Shown here piece by piece: positions 8,024 through 15,425 of a stretch of 20,606 bases of DNA. The position numbers and the translations under genes were made by a program. The stretch comes from DATESZ01 sp035283845 (GTDB taxonomy: Bacteria > Desulfobacterota > Syntrophia > Syntrophales > JACQWR01). The notes beneath the pieces were generated by a model, which saw only the letters and a list, made by a program, of their open reading frames with translations, was not told the DNA's origin and searched no databases. Position 1 is the first letter of the stretch, and each line of letters starts with the position of its first letter. The DNA is taken from contig DATESZ010000115.1 in NCBI GenBank assembly GCA_035283845.1, positions 1-20,606 of the forward strand. The letters are read 5' to 3'.

Positions 8024-8047
8024 CCCCTGATACTGTAGGCTGAGTTT

Positions 8048-8944
8048 TTAAATGAGACTGCTGCCCGATGGGATCAGATTTGTAGGTAATTCAATAAAGA
8101 AAGTGCTCCCCTTTCCCATCTCACTCTCAACCCAAATGCTACCCCCATGCTGTTTGGCGGCAAGCTTGCAAAAAGCGAGACCGATACCAACATTAGACAT
8201 CTGTCTCCTTTCTCTTCCGATAACGTTGGCGTTTTTATCCATGGTCCGTGTTTCGTGATCCTGCCTAACGGCCCTTCTCTCTCCAGGCACACGGTTCTGA
8301 CTATAAAGATCGAATATGGTTTCATGGAACTCACGGGGGATGCCGATACCGGTATCTGAAACCGCGAGTATAACCGTGTCTTTGGTGATGCCATCCTTAG
8401 TCGTCAAGGTTATCGTGCCTCCCTCCCGGGTGTACTTGATGGCATTCATAACCAGATTGAAAATAATTCTCTCGATCAGTGTTGCATCTGCGGCAACGGA
8501 AGAAATCTTGCTGCAGCAATCCATTTCCAAAGCCAGGTTCTTTTGCGAAACCATTGCTTTCATTTTGCCGATAACGGCCTTAAATATCCCCGCCAAATCA
8601 ATGATGCTCAGATTAAGTTCGAATTTTCCCCTTTCCATCTTGCCTATTTCCAGAAGGGTATTGATGATATTGAGGAGGTCGTTCCCGCCGTGAATGGCTG
8701 TTTCCAGTATTTCCCGTTGCACTCGACCTAACTTGGGGGACATCAGCAGGTCCAGATTGGCCATGATGCTCGCCAGGGGTCCCTTCAGATCATGGACGAT
8801 CATCCGCATCAACTCGGTGCTTGATTCCAGTCGCCTGGTCACAGTTTCTATCTGACAATCCTTCTGTTTGATGGCTTCCAGCAACTCCGCCCTCTCTCCA
8901 GATATATCATTCTCTAACGGATCAAGCCTGTCTTTTTTCACCAT
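8048..8944 (-). CDS. Soluble two-component sensor histidine kinase
   Basis: 298 residues. A short N-terminal stretch (10-45), probably coiled coil, is followed by a HisKA domain with the phosphoacceptor H51 in IVHDLKGPLASI, and then a HATPase_c domain. The N box is NLVMNAIKYTREGG (163-176), the G1 box DTGIGIP (197-203), and GIGLAFCKLAAKQHGG is the G2 region. The C-terminus is GKGSTFFIELP. It has no transmembrane helix, PAS or GAF domain, so it is probably cytosolic and takes its signal through a partner. The neighbouring CheY-TPR protein, ending 43 bases upstream, is the obvious partner. A charged loop of about 40 residues between G1 and G2 is long but within family range. Confidence 0.9.
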   Translation of the reverse strand: MVKKDRLDPLENDISGERAELLEAIKQKDCQIETVTRRLESSTELMRMIVHDLKGPLASIMANLDLLMSPKLGRVQREILETAIHGGNDLLNIINTLLEIGKMERGKFELNLSIIDLAGIFKAVIGKMKAMVSQKNLALEMDCCSKISSVAADATLIERIIFNLVMNAIKYTREGGTITLTTKDGITKDTVILAVSDTGIGIPREFHETIFDLYSQNRVPGERRAVRQDHETRTMDKNANVIGRERRQMSNVGIGLAFCKLAAKQHGGSIWVESEMGKGSTFFIELPTNLIPSGSSLI

Positions 8945-8987
8945 ATGTTACCCCCAACTCGCCTGCCAGCCGGGTATTTCCTCATCT

Positions 8988-10163
8988 TTATTTACGATTT
9001 ATGATTTTATCCAATGCTTCCCGGGCCTCTTTGAAATCCGGATAAATTTGCAAGGCTTTATTAAACTGGACAATGGCCTCATCTACTTTCTTCGCTTCCA
9101 TTAATGCCCTGCCGAGGTTATAATACAAGTTCTCGTCGCCAGGATCTACGGCCAACGCCTTTTTGTATTCTTCGATCGCTTCCCGGAATTTGCCCTGCTT
9201 GCGGTAAGCGATACCCAACCTGTTGTATATGTTAATGTCCTTGGGGTTAGCCCGCAATACTGACTGGAATAATGTGGCGGCTTCGTTATCCATGTCCTTT
9301 GCCAGGAAGCTCTCGGCTATTTCCGACTGCATAACCATATTGTCCGGTTCCGTCTTGATGGCGCTCTCAAAAGCGGCCTGCGCTTCTTTCACCATTCCCT
9401 GCTCAAGCAGGGCCTTCCCCAGCTTAGTCTGCCTCGATGCATTGCGGGTACTATGGCCGACAGCATTCTGCATTGTCTGTATGCTCTTTCTCACATCGCC
9501 CTTCTTTTCATATACATCCGCAAGCCCATCGTAGGCCTTGGTAAACCTCGCTTCCAGGGTGATGGCCTTCTTGTAAGCCTTCTCAGCATCGTCAAGCATG
9601 CCCCGTTGATTATACAGATCACCAAATGCAAGGTAAACCTGGGGGTTCGAGGAGCTGATGTTGAGCGCCACCTTCAACTGATCGATAGCCCTGTTAAATT
9701 GGCCGGCGCCCGCTAAGACCTTTACCAGAGACAAAAGCGTGTCCACAGGCGAAGGATTTTCTTTCTTTTCCAAGACAGTATTAATCTTTTCTTCAAGCAC
9801 CTTCGCCACGAAAGGCTTGATTATGTAAGCATCGACCTCGGTTTCCGCTGCCTCGGCTATAGTATTCTCGTCGACCTCGGCGGTTACCATGATGAAGGGA
9901 AGTTTTGCAAACCTTTCATCCGCCCGTACCTTTTTTAGCAGCTCAACACCGGTCATTTGAGGCATATTCCAGTCTACAATGGCTATATCTATTTTCGCTG
10001 TGGGAAGTTTTTTCCACGCATCGAGTCCATCCTCAGCTTCTATTATATGCTCGAATCCCAGCTGACGGAGCATGTTCTTAATAGTGCGACGCATGCCGAT
10101 CATGTCATCAACGACCATGAATCTTATCAGTGCTTTCTCTTTTGAACTCAGTTCTTTACCCAT
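8988..10163 (-). CDS. CheY-like receiver protein with C-terminal TPR repeats
   Basis: 391 residues. The receiver domain (about 13-130) is complete: acidic pair D19/D20, phosphoacceptor D64 in VDWNMPQMTG, T94 in MVTAE, and K116 in IIKPF. It resembles CheY in MIGMRRTIKNMLRQLGF. Residues about 148-391 form roughly seven tetratricopeptide repeats, for example IYNRLGIAYRKQGKFREAIE and LYYNLGRALMEAKKVDEAIV. There is no DNA-binding domain, so the output is probably protein-protein. The ATG has GGGAG upstream, overlapping the stop region of the 43-residue ORF at 10172-10303. The kinase gene follows 43 bases later, so the three genes probably form one transcript that may continue into nadK-recN. Its process is unknown; the REC-TPR architecture alone does not indicate one. 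Confidence 0.9.
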   Translation of the reverse strand: MGKELSSKEKALIRFMVVDDMIGMRRTIKNMLRQLGFEHIIEAEDGLDAWKKLPTAKIDIAIVDWNMPQMTGVELLKKVRADERFAKLPFIMVTAEVDENTIAEAAETEVDAYIIKPFVAKVLEEKINTVLEKKENPSPVDTLLSLVKVLAGAGQFNRAIDQLKVALNISSSNPQVYLAFGDLYNQRGMLDDAEKAYKKAITLEARFTKAYDGLADVYEKKGDVRKSIQTMQNAVGHSTRNASRQTKLGKALLEQGMVKEAQAAFESAIKTEPDNMVMQSEIAESFLAKDMDNEAATLFQSVLRANPKDINIYNRLGIAYRKQGKFREAIEEYKKALAVDPGDENLYYNLGRALMEAKKVDEAIVQFNKALQIYPDFKEAREALDKIINRK

Positions 10164-10171
10164 TTGCTCCC

Positions 10172-10303
10172 TCAGTCCACTTCAACGAGGCCGCTTGCAA
10201 TAACCTTCGTCTGCTCTGCCGGGTCTTCAACTCCTCCGCCGCCGCAGACTCCTCGGCATTTGCCGCTGTCGGCTGGGTCACTATTATATGTGATATATAA
10301 CAT
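10172..10303 (-). CDS. Small Cys/Gly-rich protein (43 aa), unknown function
   Basis: A 43-residue ORF starts at ATG 10301-10303 with AAGGG about eight bases upstream. Its stop lies 8 bases before the CheY-TPR start, whose ribosome binding site follows directly. The sequence begins MLYITYNSDPADSGKCRGVC, continues with four glycines and VEDP, and ends SGLVEVD. The two cysteines (C16, C20) in CxxxCGGGG could bind metal, form a disulfide or be modified (inference). Codons after the first ten are G/C-ending like the flanking genes, which supports coding. I do not recognise the family. A longer reading from 10366 runs through the AT-rich promoter region and is unlikely. It has no signal peptide or membrane helix. 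Confidence 0.55.
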   Translation of the reverse strand: MLYITYNSDPADSGKCRGVCGGGGVEDPAEQTKVIASGLVEVD

Positions 10304-10319
10304 GTTATTACCCTTAAGT

Positions 10320-10353
10320 GTAAAATATTTATTTTTTAACGTAAATATTTTAC
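10320..10353. repeat. AT-rich 12-bp perfect inverted repeat ahead of the CheY-TPR operon
   Basis: GTAAAATATTTA (10320-10331) and TAAATATTTTAC (10342-10353) are exact reverse complements with a 10-base spacer. It sits between the GH13 stop (10367) and the small-ORF start (10303). No T-run follows on the minus strand, so it is not a usual terminator. Its position over a candidate promoter suggests an operator. Confidence 0.6.
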
Positions 10354-10360
10354 GTCTCAA
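10333..10360 (-). promoter_or_regulatory. Candidate promoter of the small ORF/CheY-TPR/kinase operon
   Basis: Minus-strand TTGAGA (10355-10360, five of six to TTGACA) is followed after 16 bases by TAAAAA (10333-10338, four of six to TATAAT). Both elements overlap or flank the 12-bp inverted repeat. This is suggestive only; the AT-richness makes chance matches likely. Confidence 0.3.
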
Positions 10361-10366
10361 AATCAT

Positions 10367-12076
10367 TTACCGACATTCACACCGGTAAGCCCGTATGCCG
10401 CAGGGTTCCACTACTATTTCTAACAGATCGCTTTCCAACTCGAGCTTCTCGCCTTTGATCATCTCATGGAGCAGACAGCTCCTGTTTTTCCGCCTTATGC
10501 CGGACAGTTCCAGCTTTATTTTGTGCGGATGGCCGATGTCGAGGTTTGAAATAAGCAAGAATTTCTCTCCGGGCGTTTTCCGGCCTTCTCGAACAGCAGC
10601 CATAATAGCGCCGTGGCCCCGGTCCACGAAATGGATATTACCGCCTTCATGAAACAGGGCGTGGTTTTGAAGAAGCTGGTTCACTTTTCTGATAACTGTG
10701 TTGTAGCGGTTGGGCGTCGGGAAGGATATGGCCCGTTTTCTTCCGATGAAATTGATCTTTTCCCTCATGCCATGCTCCATGCCTTGAACCATGCCCATCT
10801 GGCCAGTAGCTAACAACGCTAGTGTAAAATAGCGGGTTACTGCCGCGTCCGGCGACCCGTAAAGCTGCGCGGGTGAGCTGGTATCATGGGTGCTGATTGG
10901 GGTGAGGAAGTGCAGTTTGGTGCTGATCTCATGGAGGTAAAGCAGGTATTCACGCAGTGCCTCGGCGAAGGGTTGCTCCCAGGGATTTGCCAGCAGCAGG
11001 TTCAGCTCGCACTTGGAGGCGGTTTTCAGAAGCGTGTTGGAATCCGAAAAGAATTCCGCCTGGATGATAAGTTCCGGATAAGTCAGGCGCAGTGTATGGA
11101 TCAGATCTGCAATAAATTCCGGATGGCTGGAATGGAGATTGTCCAAGCGTATCATACCGCCGGTATGGGCCGCGTAGTTCGCCCAGAAAAGGGCGTACTT
11201 TTTCATGTACGCCCACAGTTCCTGCTTTATAAGCAGCTCGGGGTGATCGTAGTTGATTCTGCACAGGTCGCCCCACTTGATCCACTTGTTCATATGCCAG
11301 CAGCCGGCCCGCAAGAGGCCGTTCTGCTCGTTCTTGTCCGCGACAATCCATTCCGGACAACGACTGGCCATCTGGCTGGAAATACCGACATGGTTCAATA
11401 CGAGATCGAGACATAGCCGAATTCCCTTTTCACGGGTCACTCGAACGAAATCCTCGAACTGATCAAGCCCGCTGCGTAAATCGGCCGGATTGAGAAACGA
11501 TGGGTCGATGCTGAAAAGATCTTCCGCCGCATAGGGGCTTTCGGAAAAATCCATCTTTGTCAAGGGAAGCAGGTGCACGGCATTGAACCCGAGATCACGG
11601 ATGTGATCCAGTGCGCAGATCCAGTCTCCGATGTGACCCGATACGTTGGGGATCAGCGTATACATCCGGATGTCTTTGGCGCCTGCAGGGTCAACGATGA
11701 CTTTTGTGAAAGGAATCCTGTCCCAGTACCATGTTTTTCCACCATCCGATGAATGCTTGATTTTAAACAGGAAGATGCCGCACCGAGGCGGCGCGAGGGA
11801 AAGAGAAAAATGGCCGGCCAGGTTGCGCCTGAATTCTATTTCGTTCCATTCATCGGCAGTGCTGAGAAGATTCGTATAAAGTCTTACCTGTGGCGAGGGA
11901 TGATCCTCCAGAAATTCCACCTCCAGAGAAAGCGGCTCGTCCTTGAATATCCTGAAGAATTCATCGGGCGCCACCGGCCAGGAGCGTTTCAGTTGGCCCT
12001 CATGGGCGATGCGCATGTTGTGAGATTGTAGGGAAGGGATTTCTCTGCGGATGACGGCGTTTGTCTGTTGAATCAT
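10367..12076 (-). CDS. GH13 alpha-glucan enzyme, glycogen-debranching-like
   Basis: 569 residues. An N-terminal beta-sandwich-like region (about 45-130) is followed by a GH13 TIM barrel. Region I is DLVLNHVG (D224, N228, H229). Region II is GGMIRLDNLHSS, with the nucleophile at D312 and R310. Region III is IIQAEFFSD, with acid/base E341. Region IV is ISTHDTSS (H397, D398). The catalytic set is therefore intact. RLDNLHS followed by a long helix and AEFF resembles the 4-alpha-glucanotransferase half of eukaryote-type glycogen debranching enzyme, and also GlgE maltosyltransferase, more than ordinary amylases. There is no signal peptide, so it is cytosolic. It lies 20 bases after glycogen phosphorylase, which fits removal of limit-dextrin branches. 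No GH133 glucosidase half is fused. Exact specificity is not determined. Confidence 0.82.
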   Translation of the reverse strand: MIQQTNAVIRREIPSLQSHNMRIAHEGQLKRSWPVAPDEFFRIFKDEPLSLEVEFLEDHPSPQVRLYTNLLSTADEWNEIEFRRNLAGHFSLSLAPPRCGIFLFKIKHSSDGGKTWYWDRIPFTKVIVDPAGAKDIRMYTLIPNVSGHIGDWICALDHIRDLGFNAVHLLPLTKMDFSESPYAAEDLFSIDPSFLNPADLRSGLDQFEDFVRVTREKGIRLCLDLVLNHVGISSQMASRCPEWIVADKNEQNGLLRAGCWHMNKWIKWGDLCRINYDHPELLIKQELWAYMKKYALFWANYAAHTGGMIRLDNLHSSHPEFIADLIHTLRLTYPELIIQAEFFSDSNTLLKTASKCELNLLLANPWEQPFAEALREYLLYLHEISTKLHFLTPISTHDTSSPAQLYGSPDAAVTRYFTLALLATGQMGMVQGMEHGMREKINFIGRKRAISFPTPNRYNTVIRKVNQLLQNHALFHEGGNIHFVDRGHGAIMAAVREGRKTPGEKFLLISNLDIGHPHKIKLELSGIRRKNRSCLLHEMIKGEKLELESDLLEIVVEPCGIRAYRCECR

Positions 12077-12096
12077 TATCGTCCTAAACTCGTTTC

Positions 12097-14610
12097 TCAG
12101 AATATGATCGGGATCGGTTTGATCTTCCAGATCTCCTCCGCATAGGCCTGTGTGGTCCTGTCTATAGAGAAATATCCCATATTCGCAACATTCATGATCG
12201 ACATTCGCGTCCAGCGATCCTCATCCTTGTATGCCTCGCTGACCTTCTGCTGGCATTCGGCATAGGAGGCGAAATCGGCAAGAACCAGGTAGGGCTCTCC
12301 CTGCCCGAGCAATGAATCGGTCAGGGGTCTGAAAAGCTCCGGTTCGGAACGGGAGAAGAAGCCCGAGGAGATCATGTCGATCACCTCCTTCAGTTCGCTG
12401 TGGGCGGCGTAATATCGAAGAGGATCATAACTCCCCCGAAGCCCCCTGATCTCTTCTGCTGTATGCCCGCAGATGAAGATATTCTCTTTGCCGACTTCCT
12501 CCATGATCTCGATATTTGCCCCATCCGGCGTCCCTATGGTTATGGCCCCGTTCAGGGCAAACTTCATGTTGCCTGTACCGGAGGCCTCGGTCCCGGCTGT
12601 AGAGATCTGTTCCGACAGGTCAACGGCAGGGATAATCATCTCGGCCAGGGAAACGGAATAGTTCTGGATAAATACGACCCTCAGCCTCTCCCCGACGGCA
12701 GGGTCACTGTTGATCACATCAACGATAGAGGTAATGAGCTTGATAATCAATTTGGCCATAAAATAGCCTGGGGCGGCCTTGCCCGCAAAGAGAACGGTCC
12801 GGGGAACAATCTCCTCTTCCGGATTATTCCTGAGCCTGTTGTAAAGACTGATAACATGAAGCGCATTGAGAAGCTGACGCTTGTATTCATGTATACGTTT
12901 GACATGTCCGTCAAAGAGTGAGTCCTGGTTCACCGCAATTTTTTCGTGATCGTGGATATGGCAGGCTAACCGTTCCTTGTTTTTCTGTCTGGCGGTACGC
13001 CACTGCTGCCTGAATGATGAATCGTCGGCAAGGGGAATCAGTTTCTTGAGTTGATGGAGATCCGTAACCCACCGGTCCCCGATTGCAGAGATAATCAGTT
13101 TCGACAGGGGTTGATTACAGAGCCTGAGCCATCTTCGCTGAGTAACCCCATTTGTCTTGTTGTTGAACTTTCCGGGCCACATCTCATGGAAGTGCTTGAA
13201 CATCTCCATCGCGAGAATATCGGAATGAAGGGCAGATACTCCATTTACCGAATGGCTCCCCACAATGGCAAGATGTGCCATATTGATCCTTTTCTCTGGA
13301 CTTTCCTCGATGATTGACATGTCTCTGAGCCGCGATGTGTCCCCGGGAAACAGAATACTGACCTCCTCCAGAAAACGACGGTTTATTTCATAGATGATCT
13401 GGATATGTCTCGGCAGAACACGTTGAAAGAGAGAAACAGGCCATTTTTCAAGGGCCTCAGGCAGGACGGTATGGTTCGTATAGGCAAAGGTTCTGACGGT
13501 AATATCCCAGGCGTCTTCCCAGCAGAGGCCTTCACTATCAAGGAGTATCCTCATAAGCTCCGGGATGCCGATGGCCGGATGGGTATCGTTCAACTGGATT
13601 GCAATTTTGTCGGCAAAATCCTTGAATTTATGTCCGGGGGTATGGGTTTTCGCGTAGCGCCGCATAATATCCTGGATCGTCGCAGAAACAAAAAAATACT
13701 CCTGTCTCAGCCTCAGCTCCTTCCCTATGAAGACGTTGTCGTTTGGATACAGCACCTTCGAAATCGTTTCGGAAAGGGCTTTGTCAGAGACCGCCTTTTC
13801 ATAATCACCGTGGTTAAAATATTCGAGATCGAACTCACGGCTTGATTTGGCCGACCAGAGCCGCATGGTGTTTACCGTATTGTTGCGGTAACCCGGGATC
13901 GGCGTGTCAAAGGCAAGGGCGACGATGTCCTGAGTATCCGTCCACTCATGCCGGAAAATCCCCTGATCGTCAATGTATTCGTGCACCCGACCGTAGAACT
14001 TTACGGAATAGAGGAATTCCGGTCGCTCGATCTCCCAGGGATTGCCGTATCGGAGCCACGCGTCTGGTGTCTCGACCTGGTAACCGTCAATGATTTTTTG
14101 AAAAAAGATTCCATACTCATAACGGATGCCGTAGCCGTAGGCAGGCATTTCAAGCGTCGCCATTGAATCAAGAAAGCAGGCGGCCAGTCTCCCGAGGCCG
14201 CCGTTTCCAAGTCCTGCATCGGACTCGATCTCCTGGAGTTCTTCGAGCTCGTAGCCGAGTTCTGACACTGCGCCTTGGACGTTATCCTGCATGTCTAGGT
14301 TTATGAGAGAGTTACCGAGGGTCCTTCCGATCAGGAATTCAAGAGAAAGATAATAGACACGCTTTGCGTCCTTATTGTAATAAGTCTGCTGGGTCTCGAT
14401 CCATTTTCTGATAAGGCGATCCCTCACGGTCATCGCGATGCTGGTATAACAGTCCCTGGGCGTTGAAGTAAATTCGTCCTTGGCGAGAGCATAGGTAAGG
14501 TGATGGGCAAAGGACTTTTTCAGTGATTCCCTGTCGGAACCGTTGGCAGGGATTTGCTGAATGCGGGTTTTCCTCAGCGAGGGTTTTGCATGATCAGAGT
14601 TTTTTCTCAT
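12097..14610 (-). CDS. glgP: Glycogen/maltodextrin phosphorylase
   Basis: 837 residues, full length for a GT35 phosphorylase. It releases glucose 1-phosphate from alpha-1,4-glucan ends using phosphate and pyridoxal phosphate. Conserved blocks include YYLSLEFLIGRTLGNSLINL, ESDAGLGNGGLGRLAACFLD, KIAIQLNDTHPAIGIPELMR and HTVLPEALEKWPV. The cofactor site is EASGTGNMKFALNGA, with the PLP lysine at K683. The ATG at 14610 has no clear ribosome binding site and lies 12 bases after the DRTGG gene, so it may be translated by coupling; conservation begins near residue 30, leaving the start somewhat open. The first 25 residues are basic and poorly conserved. It is grouped with a debranching-like GH13 gene downstream. 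Confidence 0.96.
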   Translation of the reverse strand: MRKNSDHAKPSLRKTRIQQIPANGSDRESLKKSFAHHLTYALAKDEFTSTPRDCYTSIAMTVRDRLIRKWIETQQTYYNKDAKRVYYLSLEFLIGRTLGNSLINLDMQDNVQGAVSELGYELEELQEIESDAGLGNGGLGRLAACFLDSMATLEMPAYGYGIRYEYGIFFQKIIDGYQVETPDAWLRYGNPWEIERPEFLYSVKFYGRVHEYIDDQGIFRHEWTDTQDIVALAFDTPIPGYRNNTVNTMRLWSAKSSREFDLEYFNHGDYEKAVSDKALSETISKVLYPNDNVFIGKELRLRQEYFFVSATIQDIMRRYAKTHTPGHKFKDFADKIAIQLNDTHPAIGIPELMRILLDSEGLCWEDAWDITVRTFAYTNHTVLPEALEKWPVSLFQRVLPRHIQIIYEINRRFLEEVSILFPGDTSRLRDMSIIEESPEKRINMAHLAIVGSHSVNGVSALHSDILAMEMFKHFHEMWPGKFNNKTNGVTQRRWLRLCNQPLSKLIISAIGDRWVTDLHQLKKLIPLADDSSFRQQWRTARQKNKERLACHIHDHEKIAVNQDSLFDGHVKRIHEYKRQLLNALHVISLYNRLRNNPEEEIVPRTVLFAGKAAPGYFMAKLIIKLITSIVDVINSDPAVGERLRVVFIQNYSVSLAEMIIPAVDLSEQISTAGTEASGTGNMKFALNGAITIGTPDGANIEIMEEVGKENIFICGHTAEEIRGLRGSYDPLRYYAAHSELKEVIDMISSGFFSRSEPELFRPLTDSLLGQGEPYLVLADFASYAECQQKVSEAYKDEDRWTRMSIMNVANMGYFSIDRTTQAYAEEIWKIKPIPIIF

Positions 14611-14622
14611 AGGCCATAGTTG

Positions 14623-15198
14623 CTACTTTGACAGACCGAGTTTTCTGCAAAGAAGGCCGTAATCAAGGTGGGCTGCAAGCAGTTCCTTCGCCCTCTCGAT
14701 CTTTCTTTCGCCTCCGAAATGGATCCTCCCAAGCAGATTTTCAACTTTTTCAACAGTGGAAAGGGTGTCTTCCCTCACAAGAAGGATAGGGACTCTGTCC
14801 ATCATTGCCTTTCCAACAACCACTTCACTGGGGTTCTGATCGCCGGTGAGGATAAGGCACTTGGTTGACGTCTCAAGGGCGGCTATCTGTATGTCGCTCC
14901 AGTGTCCACCGGTGATAACCGCTTTGTTTGGCGTCTTGCGGAAATACTTCATGGCAGAGTCCACATCCATAGCCCCGATGCTGAATCTTTCCACATAGTA
15001 GTCCAGACCCTCTTCGCAGCATAAAATCTTGGCGTTTAACACATCGCGGAGTTCCTTGACCCTTACGGCCTTCATGAACGGGTCAGAAGGGACAGTCGCT
15101 ACCACATCTATACCTTTTCCTGTCATGAATGGTACAATCAGTTCTTTTACATAAGTGGTTGCCTTGGCAGGGATATTGTTTATGATAACCCCTGCCAT
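14623..15198 (-). CDS. DRTGG-domain protein lacking the P-loop half
   Basis: 191 residues. ITGGHWSDIQIAALE (about 95-109), TKCLILTGDQNPSEVV and VPILLVREDTLSTVEKVENL match the DRTGG domain, found in the N-terminal region of some phosphate acetyltransferases and in BioD-like (AAA_26)-DRTGG proteins. The first 50 residues (GVIINNIPAKATTYVKELIV and VVATVPSDPFMKAVRVKEL) look like the end of the BioD-like domain, but the P-loop part normally preceding it is absent. ATG 15196-15198 has GGGG at good spacing, so the short form appears intact rather than decayed. Function is unknown; a nucleotide-sensing or regulatory role is only inference. It is first in the run ahead of glycogen phosphorylase. Confidence 0.8.
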   Translation of the reverse strand: MAGVIINNIPAKATTYVKELIVPFMTGKGIDVVATVPSDPFMKAVRVKELRDVLNAKILCCEEGLDYYVERFSIGAMDVDSAMKYFRKTPNKAVITGGHWSDIQIAALETSTKCLILTGDQNPSEVVVGKAMMDRVPILLVREDTLSTVEKVENLLGRIHFGGERKIERAKELLAAHLDYGLLCRKLGLSK

Positions 15199-15241
15199 TT
15201 ATACCCCGTAAAACGGTAAATGAGTGTCTTTAGATACTTGA

Positions 15242-15270
15242 AGTATACACGTATTAAAATAATTTTCCAG
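15242..15270 (-). promoter_or_regulatory. Candidate promoter of the DRTGG-glgP-GH13 operon
   Basis: Minus-strand TATACT (15242-15247, five of six to TATAAT) lies 17 bases from CTGGAA (15265-15270, a weak -35). The start would fall near 15235, giving a leader of about 36 bases. A 6-bp-arm inverted repeat ATACTT-G-AAGTAT (15234-15246) overlaps the -10 and could be an operator. Confidence 0.35.
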
Positions 15271-15333
15271 ATTTGAAACGAACTGGCAATAAAATCAATA
15301 AAGACTTTTTAATTACGCATAAGCAGTTGCTGC

Positions 15334-15363
15334 GTGACAATGTCCGTAGGATTGTGGTAGAAG
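15334..15363 (+). promoter_or_regulatory. Candidate promoter of the 2-oxoacid oxidoreductase genes
   Basis: GTGACA (15334-15339, five of six to TTGACA) is followed after 18 bases by TAGAAG (15358-15363, four of six to TATAAT). The inferred leader to the ATG at 15426 is about 55 bases. The 227-base divergent gap 15199-15425 holds this, the opposing candidate promoter and no supported gene. Confidence 0.3.
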
Positions 15364-15413
15364 CGATTCAAAGAAAGACGAATTCATCGCGTTTACCGGA
15401 GTCAGGTACGCAA

Positions 15414-15419
15414 AGGAGG
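15414..15419 (+). promoter_or_regulatory. Ribosome binding site fixing the oxidoreductase alpha start
   Basis: AGGAGG six bases before ATG 15426. It decides the start against an in-frame ATG at 15273, which would add 51 residues unlike the family and has no ribosome binding site. Confidence 0.9.
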
Positions 15420-15425
15420 ACGAAC

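Noticed and set aside
10283..10288. Perfect TATAAT on the minus strand
   Set aside because: It lies inside the small ORF just after its start and has no -35 at proper distance. If it were the promoter the small ORF would not be translated, so it is noted as the main alternative but not preferred.
10304..10366. Longer 64-residue reading of the small Cys-rich ORF
   Set aside because: The added 21 residues are translated AT-rich inverted repeat without a ribosome binding site; the ATG at 10303 has one.
15273..15425. In-frame N-terminal extension of 51 residues for the oxidoreductase alpha gene
   Set aside because: No ribosome binding site at the upstream ATG, composition unlike the family, and an excellent AGGAGG before the ATG at 15426 where family similarity begins.
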